Shown here in pieces: positions 55,605 to 62,255 of a stretch of 62,255 bases of DNA (within the stretch, counting starts at the first letter, position 1; each line of letters opens with the position of its first letter). The stretch is from Ancylobacter lacus (GTDB taxonomy: Bacteria; Pseudomonadota; Alphaproteobacteria; Rhizobiales; Xanthobacteraceae), in NCBI RefSeq assembly GCF_018390635.1, contig NZ_JAHBGE010000066.1, positions 1 through 62,255 on the forward strand, read 5' to 3'. A program made the translations under genes and the position numbers. The notes below the pieces were generated by a model. That model ran no database searches. It was not told where the DNA came from and worked only from the letters and a program-made list of their open reading frames with translations.

Positions 55605-56219
55605 ATGAACCGCCGACTCATCGCCGGGCTGGCCTTCGTGCTGGCCGCCGCCGCTCCCGCCGGAGCGGCGGACCTTTCCTACCCCCCGCAGGGCGGCTAC
55701 GCGCCCGCCGCCTACGCCCCCTTCACCTGGTCCGGCTTCTACCTCGGCGCCAATGCCGGCTATGGCTGGGGCGATGCGGACTTCGCCGGCTCCAGCGTCG
55801 ATGGCGGCCTGATCGGTGCCCAGGCCGGCTTCAACTGGCAGGGCAACAGCCCCATCGTGCTCGGCTTCGAGACCGACATTCAGTACTCCGGCATGGAAGG
55901 GGGCAATTTCAGCCTCGACTATTTCGGCACCGCCCGGCTGCGGGCCGGCTATGCCATCAACCAGATGCTGGTCTACGGCACCGGCGGTCTTGCCTATGGC
56001 GGCGGCAGCTACACCGAGAGCGGCCTTTCCGACGACCAGACCCATATCGGCTGGGCGCTGGGTGCGGGCCTCGAATACGCCTTCACGCCGAACTGGAGCG
56101 CCAAGGCCGAGTATCTCTATCTCGACCTCGGCAAGGAAAACTACCTCACCGTGAACGGCCTGCGCGACGTGGGCGTGAACGAAAACCTGCTCCGCGCCGG
56201 CGTGAACTACCGCTTCTGA
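55605..56219 (+). CDS. Outer-membrane beta-barrel protein (Omp25/31 type), first of three
   Basis: This 204-residue protein has a signal peptide (MNRRLIAGLAFVLAAAAPAGA), the mature start ADLSYPP, then FTWSGFYLGANAGYGWG, the hallmark of alphaproteobacterial Omp25/31-type small barrels, and a C-terminal strand ending VNYRF. Eight beta-strands are expected. AGGAG lies 7 bases before the ATG. Confidence 0.93.
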   Translation: MNRRLIAGLAFVLAAAAPAGAADLSYPPQGGYAPAAYAPFTWSGFYLGANAGYGWGDADFAGSSVDGGLIGAQAGFNWQGNSPIVLGFETDIQYSGMEGGNFSLDYFGTARLRAGYAINQMLVYGTGGLAYGGGSYTESGLSDDQTHIGWALGAGLEYAFTPNWSAKAEYLYLDLGKENYLTVNGLRDVGVNENLLRAGVNYRF

Positions 56220-56547
56220 CCCCGGCGCTGCGGCCTGCCCGCCGCTGCCATCGCAGCCACCGGGCTGACCGCACCGGATTTGTGCCAAAAAGGCAACACG
56301 CACGAAAAACCGTGCGGAGAAAATGGCAAAATTGTTGCGCGTGCCGTTAGGAAATTCTCGCCTCACGGCCCGCTGCAACGGCAGGCGTCACAAGCGTTTG
56401 TGGACAGTCTTCACCGGTTCGTGAGTGCGCATTCCAGCGCCAATTCTCAAGTTCTGCCGTAATCCGGCCCTAGACGTGCCCGGAGTGCCTTCTATCTCAC
56501 CCTCAACTGCGTGTGACAGTTCTTGCAGTTTGTCGGAGACCATCACG
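56220..56547. other. Intergenic region between the first two porin genes
   Basis: 328 bases without a supported gene. A hairpin CGCACG/CGTGCG (56299-56316) with an A-rich loop lies in a less GC-rich part, and the long leader suggests post-transcriptional control. Confidence 0.45.
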
Positions 56548-57192
56548 ATGAAGAACATTCTTTTCTCAGGCATCGCGGCTGCGGCCCTGCTGGCGGCGGC
56601 GCCGGCCATGGCGGCCGATCTGGCGCAGCCCTATCCGACCAAGGCTCCGGTCGTCGCCCCGCTGCCGGTCTTCAGCTGGACCGGCTTCTATCTCGGCGCG
56701 AACGCCGGCTACGCCTGGGGCGGCGGTGACGGCGCCACCGACGATTTCGGCATCGACCCCTCGGGCTGGCTGGCTGGTGGCCAGGTCGGCTTCAACTACC
56801 AGTTCGGCAACAATGTCGTGCTGGGCGCCGAGGCGGACCTGCAGGGTGCCGACATCAACGACTCCAATGGCCTGTACGGCGTCAGCTCCAAGCTCGACTA
56901 TTTCGGCACGGTGCGCGCCCGGGTCGGCTACGCCTTCGACAACGTCCTGCCTTACGTGACCGGCGGTCTCGCCTATGGTCACAACAAGGTCGACTATCTC
57001 GGCTGGGATGTGAGCAACACCCATGTCGGCTGGACGGTCGGCGGTGGTCTGGAATACGCGTTCAACAACAACTGGACGGCCAAGGTCGAGTATCTCTACA
57101 TGGATCTCGGCGAGGAGTACTACCAGAACATCGACGCCAAGGCGGGCCTGAACGCGAACATCGTTCGCGCCGGCATCAACTACAAGTTCTGA
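56548..57192 (+). CDS. Outer-membrane beta-barrel protein (Omp25/31 type), second of three
   Basis: This 214-residue protein has signal peptide MKNILFSGIAAAALLAAAPAMA, mature start ADLAQPYPTKAP, FSWTGFYLGANAGYAWGGG, and a terminal INYKF. Internal motifs DYFGTVRARVGYAFDNVLPYVTGG recur in the third protein. A terminator follows. Confidence 0.93.
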   Translation: MKNILFSGIAAAALLAAAPAMAADLAQPYPTKAPVVAPLPVFSWTGFYLGANAGYAWGGGDGATDDFGIDPSGWLAGGQVGFNYQFGNNVVLGAEADLQGADINDSNGLYGVSSKLDYFGTVRARVGYAFDNVLPYVTGGLAYGHNKVDYLGWDVSNTHVGWTVGGGLEYAFNNNWTAKVEYLYMDLGEEYYQNIDAKAGLNANIVRAGINYKF

Positions 57193-57241
57193 TACGACGC
57201 GGCGGGGCACGCCCCGCAGCGTTCTGTCGGACACCGCGAAC

Positions 57242-57281
57242 AGGGCCTCGACCAATTCCGGTCGGGGCCCTTTTCATTTTT
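57242..57281 (+). terminator. Terminator after the second porin gene
   Basis: A 12-bp stem with one G-U (AGGGCCTCGACC/GGTCGGGGCCCT) and loop AATTCC leads to TTTTCATTTTT. Confidence 0.88.
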
Positions 57282-57284
57282 ATT

Positions 57285-57470
57285 CGTTCATATTGTCATG
57301 CTAAGAAATGAAATATTAACCATATAAATCGCCACTCTTTACGTATTGATTTTAATATCACGGGTGAATCCTAAGTTTATCAATTCGTTAATCATGATAT
57401 ACGTGCGAATAATTTCATTCAAATTCTATGGAATCCCGTGTTGTATTTTTACAATAGCGGGACCGGCCGG
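57285..57470. promoter_or_regulatory. AT-rich island upstream of the third porin gene
   Basis: About 185 bases are markedly AT-rich in a GC-rich window. It includes TTGTATTTTTACAA (57441-57454), a small inverted repeat. No coding frame is supported. The likely reading is a strongly regulated promoter region, perhaps bound by a nucleoid protein. Confidence 0.6.
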
Positions 57471-57515
57471 TCGTGGCTATGTATTGCTCCAACAACATTC
57501 ATTGGAGTTCCCGCC

Positions 57516-58277
57516 ATGTTCCGCAAGATGCTCAGCAGCGCCATTGCCCTGGCCAGCCTGGCGAGCGCTCCGGCGCTGGCCGCCGACCTCGCCTATCCCA
57601 CCAAGGCGCCGGCCTATGCCCCCGCCGTCCCCGTCTTCACCTGGACCGGCTTCTATCTCGGCGGCAACGTCGGTTGGGGCTGGACCGGCGTCGACAACGT
57701 CGCCCCGTTCTACGCCCCCGGCTATGCCTCCTATGGCGGCGGCTGGAGCCAGGGCGGCCTTGACGGCGATGGCTGGTTCGGCGGCTTCCAGGCCGGCTAC
57801 AACTACCAGTTCGCCAACAACGTCGTTCTCGGCGCCGAGGCGGATGTCCAGTTCGCCGACATCAGCAAGACCTATAGCTTCGGCTACAGCGCCATCTCGT
57901 CGAATGGCGACTACGACTCCTATGCCAGCTCCATCACGGCCAAGATCGACAGCTTCGGCACCATCCGCGCCCGCCTCGGCTATGCTGTCGACCACCTCCT
58001 GCCGTATGTCACCGGCGGTTTCGCCTGGGCCAACGCCAAGGTGTCCGGCAACGGCACGGTCGACGGCGGCAACTGGTACTCCGAATCCAACAGCGACACC
58101 TACTGGGGCTGGTCGATCGGTGCCGGCGCCGAATATGCGGTGACCGACAACTGGACCATCAAGGCCGAGTACATCTACTCCGACCTCGGCGCGACCAACT
58201 TCAACGAGATGTTCAGCTCGAACGATCTCGACTTCAGCATCCAGACCCTCAAGGTCGGCGTGAACTACAAGTTCTGA
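57516..58277 (+). CDS. Outer-membrane beta-barrel protein (Omp25/31 type), third of three
   Basis: This 253-residue protein has signal peptide MFRKMLSSAIALASLASAPALA, mature start ADLAYPTKAPAYAP, FTWTGFYLGGNVGWGW, and terminal VNYKF. It is longer than its neighbours because of a Gly/Tyr/Ser-rich loop (about residues 68-90) and another near 120-145. GGAG lies 9 bases before the ATG. Confidence 0.93.
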   Translation: MFRKMLSSAIALASLASAPALAADLAYPTKAPAYAPAVPVFTWTGFYLGGNVGWGWTGVDNVAPFYAPGYASYGGGWSQGGLDGDGWFGGFQAGYNYQFANNVVLGAEADVQFADISKTYSFGYSAISSNGDYDSYASSITAKIDSFGTIRARLGYAVDHLLPYVTGGFAWANAKVSGNGTVDGGNWYSESNSDTYWGWSIGAGAEYAVTDNWTIKAEYIYSDLGATNFNEMFSSNDLDFSIQTLKVGVNYKF

Positions 58278-58311
58278 CAGCCGATCTGACGCCGCAGGGA
58301 GGCGTTCGACT

Positions 58312-58339
58312 GAGGCCCGGGTCACTCCCGGGCCTCTTT
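58312..58339 (+). terminator. Terminator after the third porin gene
   Basis: A 10-bp stem (GAGGCCCGGG/CCCGGGCCTC) with loop TCACT is followed by TTT, 34 bases past the stop. Confidence 0.85.
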
Positions 58340-58354
58340 GTCGTTCAGGCGGTA

Positions 58355-58966
58355 TCAGGGCGCCCGCGTTGCCTCGAAAGCGGGCACCCGTGCGGCGAAG
58401 CCGTCCAGCCACGCCACCAGCGCGGGATGGTCGGGCCGCCAGGCGCCGGAAAAGCGCAGGTCGAGGTAACCCAGCGCGCAGGCGAGGCCGATCTCGCCGG
58501 CATCGGCGGCGCCGCTGACGCCGCCATGGGGCGGCGGCGCCGCCTCGAGCGCTGCCAGGCCCCGCGCCACCTTGCCAGCCTGGATATCCAGCCACCGGTC
58601 GCTGCGCTCGGCTTCCGGCCGCATGCGGGCCTCGTAGACCTGCAGCAGGGCTGCATCCATGATGCCGTCGGTGAGGGCCTGGAGGGTCAGCACCTCGATG
58701 CGCCGTTCGCCGCCGGCGGGCAGGATGACCCCGCCGCCGGCGCAGGCGTCGAGATATTCCAGGATCACCGGCGAATCGTAGATCGGCGCGCCGTCCTCGC
58801 GCAGCAGCACCGGGATCTTCCCGAGCGGGTTCTGCGTGCGCAGCGCGTCCTGCGGGTCGGTGGTGTCGGCCCACACGATATCGAGATGGACGCCGCACAG
58901 GATGGCGGCGATCTTGACCTTGCGACCGAAGGGGGAGGGCGGCGACGAGCGGAGCTGCAGGGACAC
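58355..58966 (-). CDS. Glutathione S-transferase
   Basis: This 203-residue protein has a thioredoxin-like N-terminal domain (SSPPSPFGRKVKIAAILCGV with the active-site Ser region; NPLGKIPVLL; YDSPVILEYLDA) and an all-helical C-terminal domain. The substrate is unknown. It converges with the third porin gene. Confidence 0.93.
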   Translation of the reverse strand: MSLQLRSSPPSPFGRKVKIAAILCGVHLDIVWADTTDPQDALRTQNPLGKIPVLLREDGAPIYDSPVILEYLDACAGGGVILPAGGERRIEVLTLQALTDGIMDAALLQVYEARMRPEAERSDRWLDIQAGKVARGLAALEAAPPPHGGVSGAADAGEIGLACALGYLDLRFSGAWRPDHPALVAWLDGFAARVPAFEATRAP

Positions 58967-59060
58967 GGGACTTCACCGACTGAGCAGGGGCCTGTGCGGC
59001 GACCCCGCGCAGCCGCCGGCGACGGCGCCGCGCACCGCCGCCGCGACTCGGGAAAGCCTA

Positions 59061-59276
59061 TCAGTCGGAGGATTGCAGGTCGACCGCCTTGGGACCCTTG
59101 CCCCGCTTGTCCGGCTCGACCTCGAAGTTCACGCGCTGGCCTTCCGAAAGGGTGCCGAGGCCCGAGCGCGTCACCGCCGACACATGCACGAACACATCGC
59201 GCCCGCCATCGTCGGGGCGGATGAAACCATAGCCCTTTTCCGTGTTGAAGAACTTCACGGTACCCGTCGTCGCCAT
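59061..59276 (-). CDS. Cold-shock domain protein
   Basis: This 71-residue CspA-type protein has both RNA-binding motifs: KGYGFIRPD and DVFVHVSAV. Cold-shock genes commonly carry long leaders, and 188 bases separate it from rlmJ. Its ATG follows GGAG at 9 bases. It binds single-stranded nucleic acid. Confidence 0.95.
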   Translation of the reverse strand: MATTGTVKFFNTEKGYGFIRPDDGGRDVFVHVSAVTRSGLGTLSEGQRVNFEVEPDKRGKGPKAVDLQSSD

Positions 59277-59464
59277 CGCGCCCTGCTCCATCCGTGGATG
59301 GGCCGCCCCAACCTTGCGGCCGGAACCGCCTCCGCCGGGAATGCCAAGCAAAACCGATGCCGCGGATTCCGCGCCCGGCTGCCGGCCCGCCGCCGGGGCA
59401 GGAGCCTGCCAGTTCCGGCTGACAGGGCGACGACACGGGCCCCTGCCGGGCCATGCCGCCGGGC

Positions 59465-60316
59465 TCAGCGCTCCGGCATCAGCCAGCCGATCCGGCTGCG
59501 GCCGCGCCCGTCGGTGGCGAGGTGCGGGCCGATGGCCTGCAGGACGGTGCGCATCTCCTCGGCCAGCGTGAAGGGCGGGTTCACCACCACCAGCCCGGCG
59601 CCGGAGAGCCGGTCGGCCTGGCGGGTCTCGGCGAGATCGAACTCGATCCGCAGCGTCTTCGGAATGCCGGCGCGCGTCACCTCGCGGCGGAAGGCGTCCA
59701 CCGCGCGGATGTCCTTGATCGGGTACCACGCGACCAGCACGCCGCCTTCCCAGCGGCGGTGGGCGCCGATCAGCGCCTCGGCGAGGCGGTGGAACTCGCC
59801 GCCTTCCTCGAAGGGCGGGTCGATCAGCACCAGCCCGCGCCGCTCCTTCGGCGGGAGATAGGCGGCGAGCGCCTGCCAGCCGTCGGTGGGCAGCACCTTG
59901 GCCCGGCCGTCGCCCTTCACCGCGGCGCCGAGCGCCTCGCGCACCCCGGCCACGGTCTCGCAGAACAGCAGCCGGTCCTGCGGCCGCGCCAGCCGTGCCG
60001 CCACAAGCGGGGAGCCGGGATAATGGGCGAGGCCGCCGCCGGGATTGACCGCCGCCACCGCCTCCCGCCACGGCGCGATCAGCGCCTCGACCTCCGCCGG
60101 CAGCGCCACGTCCATGAGCGCGCCGACCCCGCTTTCCCATTCGCCGGTGCGCTGGGCCTCCTCGCCGCCGAGATCGTAGAGCCCGGCGCCGGCATGGGTG
60201 TCGAGCACGCGGTAGGCGGCGTCCTTCCGGCCGAGATAGGCGAGGATGCGGGCCAGCACGATGTGCTTGATGACATCGGCGAAATTTCCGGCGTGGAAGG
60301 CGTGGCGGTAGTTCAT
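59465..60316 (-). CDS. rlmJ: 23S rRNA (adenine-2030-N6)-methyltransferase
   Basis: This 283-residue enzyme has the RlmJ start [21 protein letters not shown], the SAM region [11 protein letters not shown], and the catalytic LIDPPFEE (DPPF). The length matches E. coli RlmJ (280). It lies 17 bases downstream of the RNase T2 gene. Confidence 0.96.
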   Translation of the reverse strand: MNYRHAFHAGNFADVIKHIVLARILAYLGRKDAAYRVLDTHAGAGLYDLGGEEAQRTGEWESGVGALMDVALPAEVEALIAPWREAVAAVNPGGGLAHYPGSPLVAARLARPQDRLLFCETVAGVREALGAAVKGDGRAKVLPTDGWQALAAYLPPKERRGLVLIDPPFEEGGEFHRLAEALIGAHRRWEGGVLVAWYPIKDIRAVDAFRREVTRAGIPKTLRIEFDLAETRQADRLSGAGLVVVNPPFTLAEEMRTVLQAIGPHLATDGRGRSRIGWLMPER

Positions 60317-60333
60317 CGGGGTCCGGTCGTGGT

Positions 60334-61002
60334 TCAGCCGCCGCGCGTCGGCGGCAGGGCGACCCGGGTGGCGCGGCAGGCGCGGCGGTCCACCTCGGGG
60401 CAGGGGGTGAAGCCGAACCCGCGGTCGAGGCAGATCCGCACCTCGCTGAGGCGGCGGCCATCGCAGGCGATCGCGATCATGTCGGGCTTCAGGCCGGGAT
60501 TGGCGGCGATGAAGGCGCGCTCCACCTCCTCCGGCGCCACCATGCGGGTGCGCTCCGGCCGCTGGTAGTCCTCGGGAATGACGAGGCGGGCCCGGGCCTG
60601 CCGCACCGCGGCGAAATAGGCGTCGGGCGCGAGGCCGGAGCAGGTGCCGTGCTTGCGCCACTGGTGCAGCACCAGGCCCCGGCTCGGCATCAGGTCGAGC
60701 ATCGCCGTCACGGTGCCTTCGGGCACGAAGGGCGCCGGGCGCTGGCAGTCCTGCGGCCAGCCGCTGGCATATTGCGGCCACAGCCCGTGCACCACGAAGG
60801 CATAGGGCCGGGCGTCGGCGCCGCATTGCTGCGCATTGGCCTTTTCACCGGCGGCGGCGCAATAGCTCGGCGACCAGCTGAGGGCGAGGACGTAATGGTC
60901 GAAGCGCCCGGGCGTGCCCGGCTGCTGCGCCAGTCCCGGCACCGTGCCGGCGAGAGCCAGCGCCACGGCGGACCCGAGACGGGGAAGCGTCGTCGAACGC
61001 AA
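60334..61002 (-). CDS. Ribonuclease T2 family protein
   Basis: This protein carries both catalytic segments of RNase T2: VVHGLWPQY (CAS1) and HQWRKHGTC (CAS2). It is exported, with a signal near [24 protein letters not shown]. The start is uncertain: a TTG at 61002 gives a 222-residue protein with a normal signal peptide; GTG at 61053 or ATG at 61179 would add Arg-rich sequence. Periplasmic RNA turnover is the expected role. Confidence 0.88.
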   Translation of the reverse strand: MRSTTLPRLGSAVALALAGTVPGLAQQPGTPGRFDHYVLALSWSPSYCAAAGEKANAQQCGADARPYAFVVHGLWPQYASGWPQDCQRPAPFVPEGTVTAMLDLMPSRGLVLHQWRKHGTCSGLAPDAYFAAVRQARARLVIPEDYQRPERTRMVAPEEVERAFIAANPGLKPDMIAIACDGRRLSEVRICLDRGFGFTPCPEVDRRACRATRVALPPTRGG

Positions 61003-61190
61003 CCGGCCACATTCCGCGTGCCGACGTGCCGCGCTCAGGAGCCGGCCGACCACGGCCTTCAGGAACCGGGCCGGCGCGGGCGGGAGAAGGGCGCCGCCGC
61101 CGCCGACCGGGTGCGGGGCACCTCGCCGCCGGGCCGCCGCGGGTCGCGCCCCGGCGCGGCGTGCCGGCACGATCGCCATGGGCCGGGCTC

Positions 61191-61703
61191 TCAGGGAAGC
61201 GCGGCCTCGCAGTCCGGCGGGTGACCCCAGCCGCGGTCGAGCCCGACCACGCACCAGTCGACGCCCCACGACAGGCCGAGGAAGCCGCCATCCTCGATGA
61301 TGGAATAATAGATCGGCCGGGTATGGCCGTCGGAGACGTGGACCTTGGCGGAGCAGTAGCGGCGCGGCTGGATCTGCGGGCCCCAGGGCCGGAACGCCAC
61401 TTCCTTGACATGCTCGAAGCCGGCGAGGCGCAGGTTGGAGGACCAGAAGCGCGACTCGGTGGTGGCGAAGCGGTCCTGGATCATCGACAGCGCGGCCGGG
61501 GTGTCGCAGGCCGGCACATTGCCGGTGAAGCCGTCATTGGGCAGCCAGAAGTTCTTTTCGAAGAAGCCCGCCGCCTGGGCACCGGCCACCGGGCCGAACG
61601 CCAGCGCCGCCGCGAGCAGGCCGGTCGCGAAACGCGCCCGCAGGCCGGGCGCCGCATGACGGTTCCGCGGGGTGGACCCGCCAAGATCACGAACGGCACG
61701 CAT
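61191..61703 (-). CDS. Small exported protein of unknown function
   Basis: This 170-residue protein has a signal peptide (ATGLLAAALAFGPVAGAQA) and a mature part of about 125 residues with CDTPAALSMIQDRFATTESRFW, WGPQIQPRRYCSAKVHVSDGHTR and WGVDWCVVGLDRGW. The pattern is conserved in rhizobial exported proteins to my knowledge but has no function assigned. Four cysteines could form disulfides. The start at 61703 has GGAGGAA upstream. Confidence 0.85.
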   Translation of the reverse strand: MRAVRDLGGSTPRNRHAAPGLRARFATGLLAAALAFGPVAGAQAAGFFEKNFWLPNDGFTGNVPACDTPAALSMIQDRFATTESRFWSSNLRLAGFEHVKEVAFRPWGPQIQPRRYCSAKVHVSDGHTRPIYYSIIEDGGFLGLSWGVDWCVVGLDRGWGHPPDCEAALP

Positions 61704-62255
61704 GTCAGTTCCTCCAGCACCAGCCCGGTGACCATGCGTCGGCCGGGCGGGAGGGTCAATGACGGGGCGGCCACACCCCGCGAGATTCCGCAGCCTCCAT
61801 AGGCCGGCCCGCCGGTTCGACGCCGACATGGCCGGCGTTGCGGCCGATCCACCCGCTTCCGTGCCGCCCGCTTCCGTGCCACCCGCTCCGCCGTCCGTCC
61901 CGGCCGGATGGCCGCGACCCTCCCCGAGGGTGCCGATCCCGACCCCTGCCGGTGCCAGCGGCAACTCCTCCGGCCCGCTCGCCCGCCGGGCCGGCCGGGG
62001 CACCGCTCGGGGCGCCGTGACGGCGCGCGGCGGTGGCGCGGCGCAGCCTTACGGCCGCCAGCCCTGCAGAGCCGCCCGCCGTCACCCCGGCGCCGGCCGC
62101 CCCCTGCTTCACCACCCCCCGCACCGAAAGCCCCGCGCCGCGAGCGGCCGGGGGTGTGGGTCAGGCCCTTCGCCCGGTGAAGGGCGTGCGGGGCGCCGGG
62201 TGTTACGCGAAACATAGGATGGCACTACCCGGGAATAGGCGGGAATAGCCAGGAA
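61704..62255. other. Terminal 552 bases without a supported gene
   Basis: No frame with family similarity or a convincing start is seen. A 15-bp tandem repeat (CCCGCTTCCGTGCC-G/A, 61852-61881) and a 10-bp tandem repeat (GGGAATAGGC/GGGAATAGCC, 62231-62250) are present. The left part should hold the promoter of the exported-protein gene. Confidence 0.45.

Noticed and set aside
61003..61269. Longer RNase T2 start
   Set aside because: It would place about 60-90 Arg/Ala/Pro-rich residues before the signal peptide.
61704..62255. Proline/arginine-rich frames at the right edge
   Set aside because: Low-complexity high-GC sequence in all frames, with no ribosome binding site or family motif.

Overview
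The window is GC-rich, double-stranded chromosomal DNA from an alphaproteobacterium, most likely of the Hyphomicrobiales (Xanthobacteraceae/Ancylobacter-like is an inference from gene content and gene order, not a search result). Support comes from the separate petA-petB-petC genes, the Omp25/31-type small porins, the MoxR-DUF58-DUF4159 cluster, the uvrC-pgsA-moaD-moaE order, and DUF1285 and DUF6111 genes next to a CCA-adding enzyme.

Region 1 (1-12,400) is the striking part. Eight complete tandem paralogues, all on the minus strand, encode RTX-like calcium-binding proteins of 371-505 residues, and the start of a ninth survives at the left edge. All eight share an N-terminal module of about 124 residues and a C-terminal module of about 87 residues ending in a type I secretion-like tail (mostly DF-[IV]-FA). 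They differ in a central block of 6 to 10 GGND units. In the longer members these units fall on a 31-residue period: an 18-residue RTX doublet plus a 13-residue linker. Each gene has its own ribosome binding site, a 140-200 bp intergenic region, and in most cases a GC-rich hairpin after the stop. The intergenic regions fall into families that are themselves duplicated. No type I secretion apparatus lies in the window.

Region 2 (12,600-20,250) holds a GNAT acetyltransferase with a possible tiny upstream ORF, then an overlapping minus-strand operon: MoxR ATPase, DUF58 protein, BatA/DUF4159 membrane protein, and a second large membrane protein. Region 3 (20,400-27,610) carries DUF1285, a Nudix CoA pyrophosphatase, DUF6111, CCA tRNA nucleotidyltransferase, hemF, a VIT-family transporter, an ABC exporter and trmL. 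Region 4 (28,000-30,760) is the cytochrome bc1 operon petABC with a clear terminator.

Region 5 (30,800-42,230) is a long minus-strand housekeeping run: an endonuclease/exonuclease/phosphatase protein, two MaoC-like proteins, ychF, pth, rplY, a secreted protein of unknown function, prs, a lipoprotein, an M24-fold protein, pgeF, midA-like and lgt. Region 6 (42,440-49,620) has ubiK, a YbjN protein, proC, a TetR regulator, csaA, a marR-response regulator-histidine kinase operon facing csaA, and the branched-chain aminotransferase gene. Region 7 (49,680-55,390) has moaE, moaD, pgsA, uvrC, an EamA transporter and an SDR reductase. Region 8 (55,600-58,340) is a tandem trio of small outer-membrane beta-barrel genes interrupted by an AT-rich island. 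Region 9 (58,350-61,710) has a glutathione S-transferase, a cold-shock protein, rlmJ, an RNase T2 and a small exported protein. The last 550 bases hold no gene I can support.

Most of the window is ordinary core genome. The accessory, possibly undescribed system is the RTX-like array: a family of probable secreted calcium-dependent beta-solenoids with constant ends and a length-variable middle.
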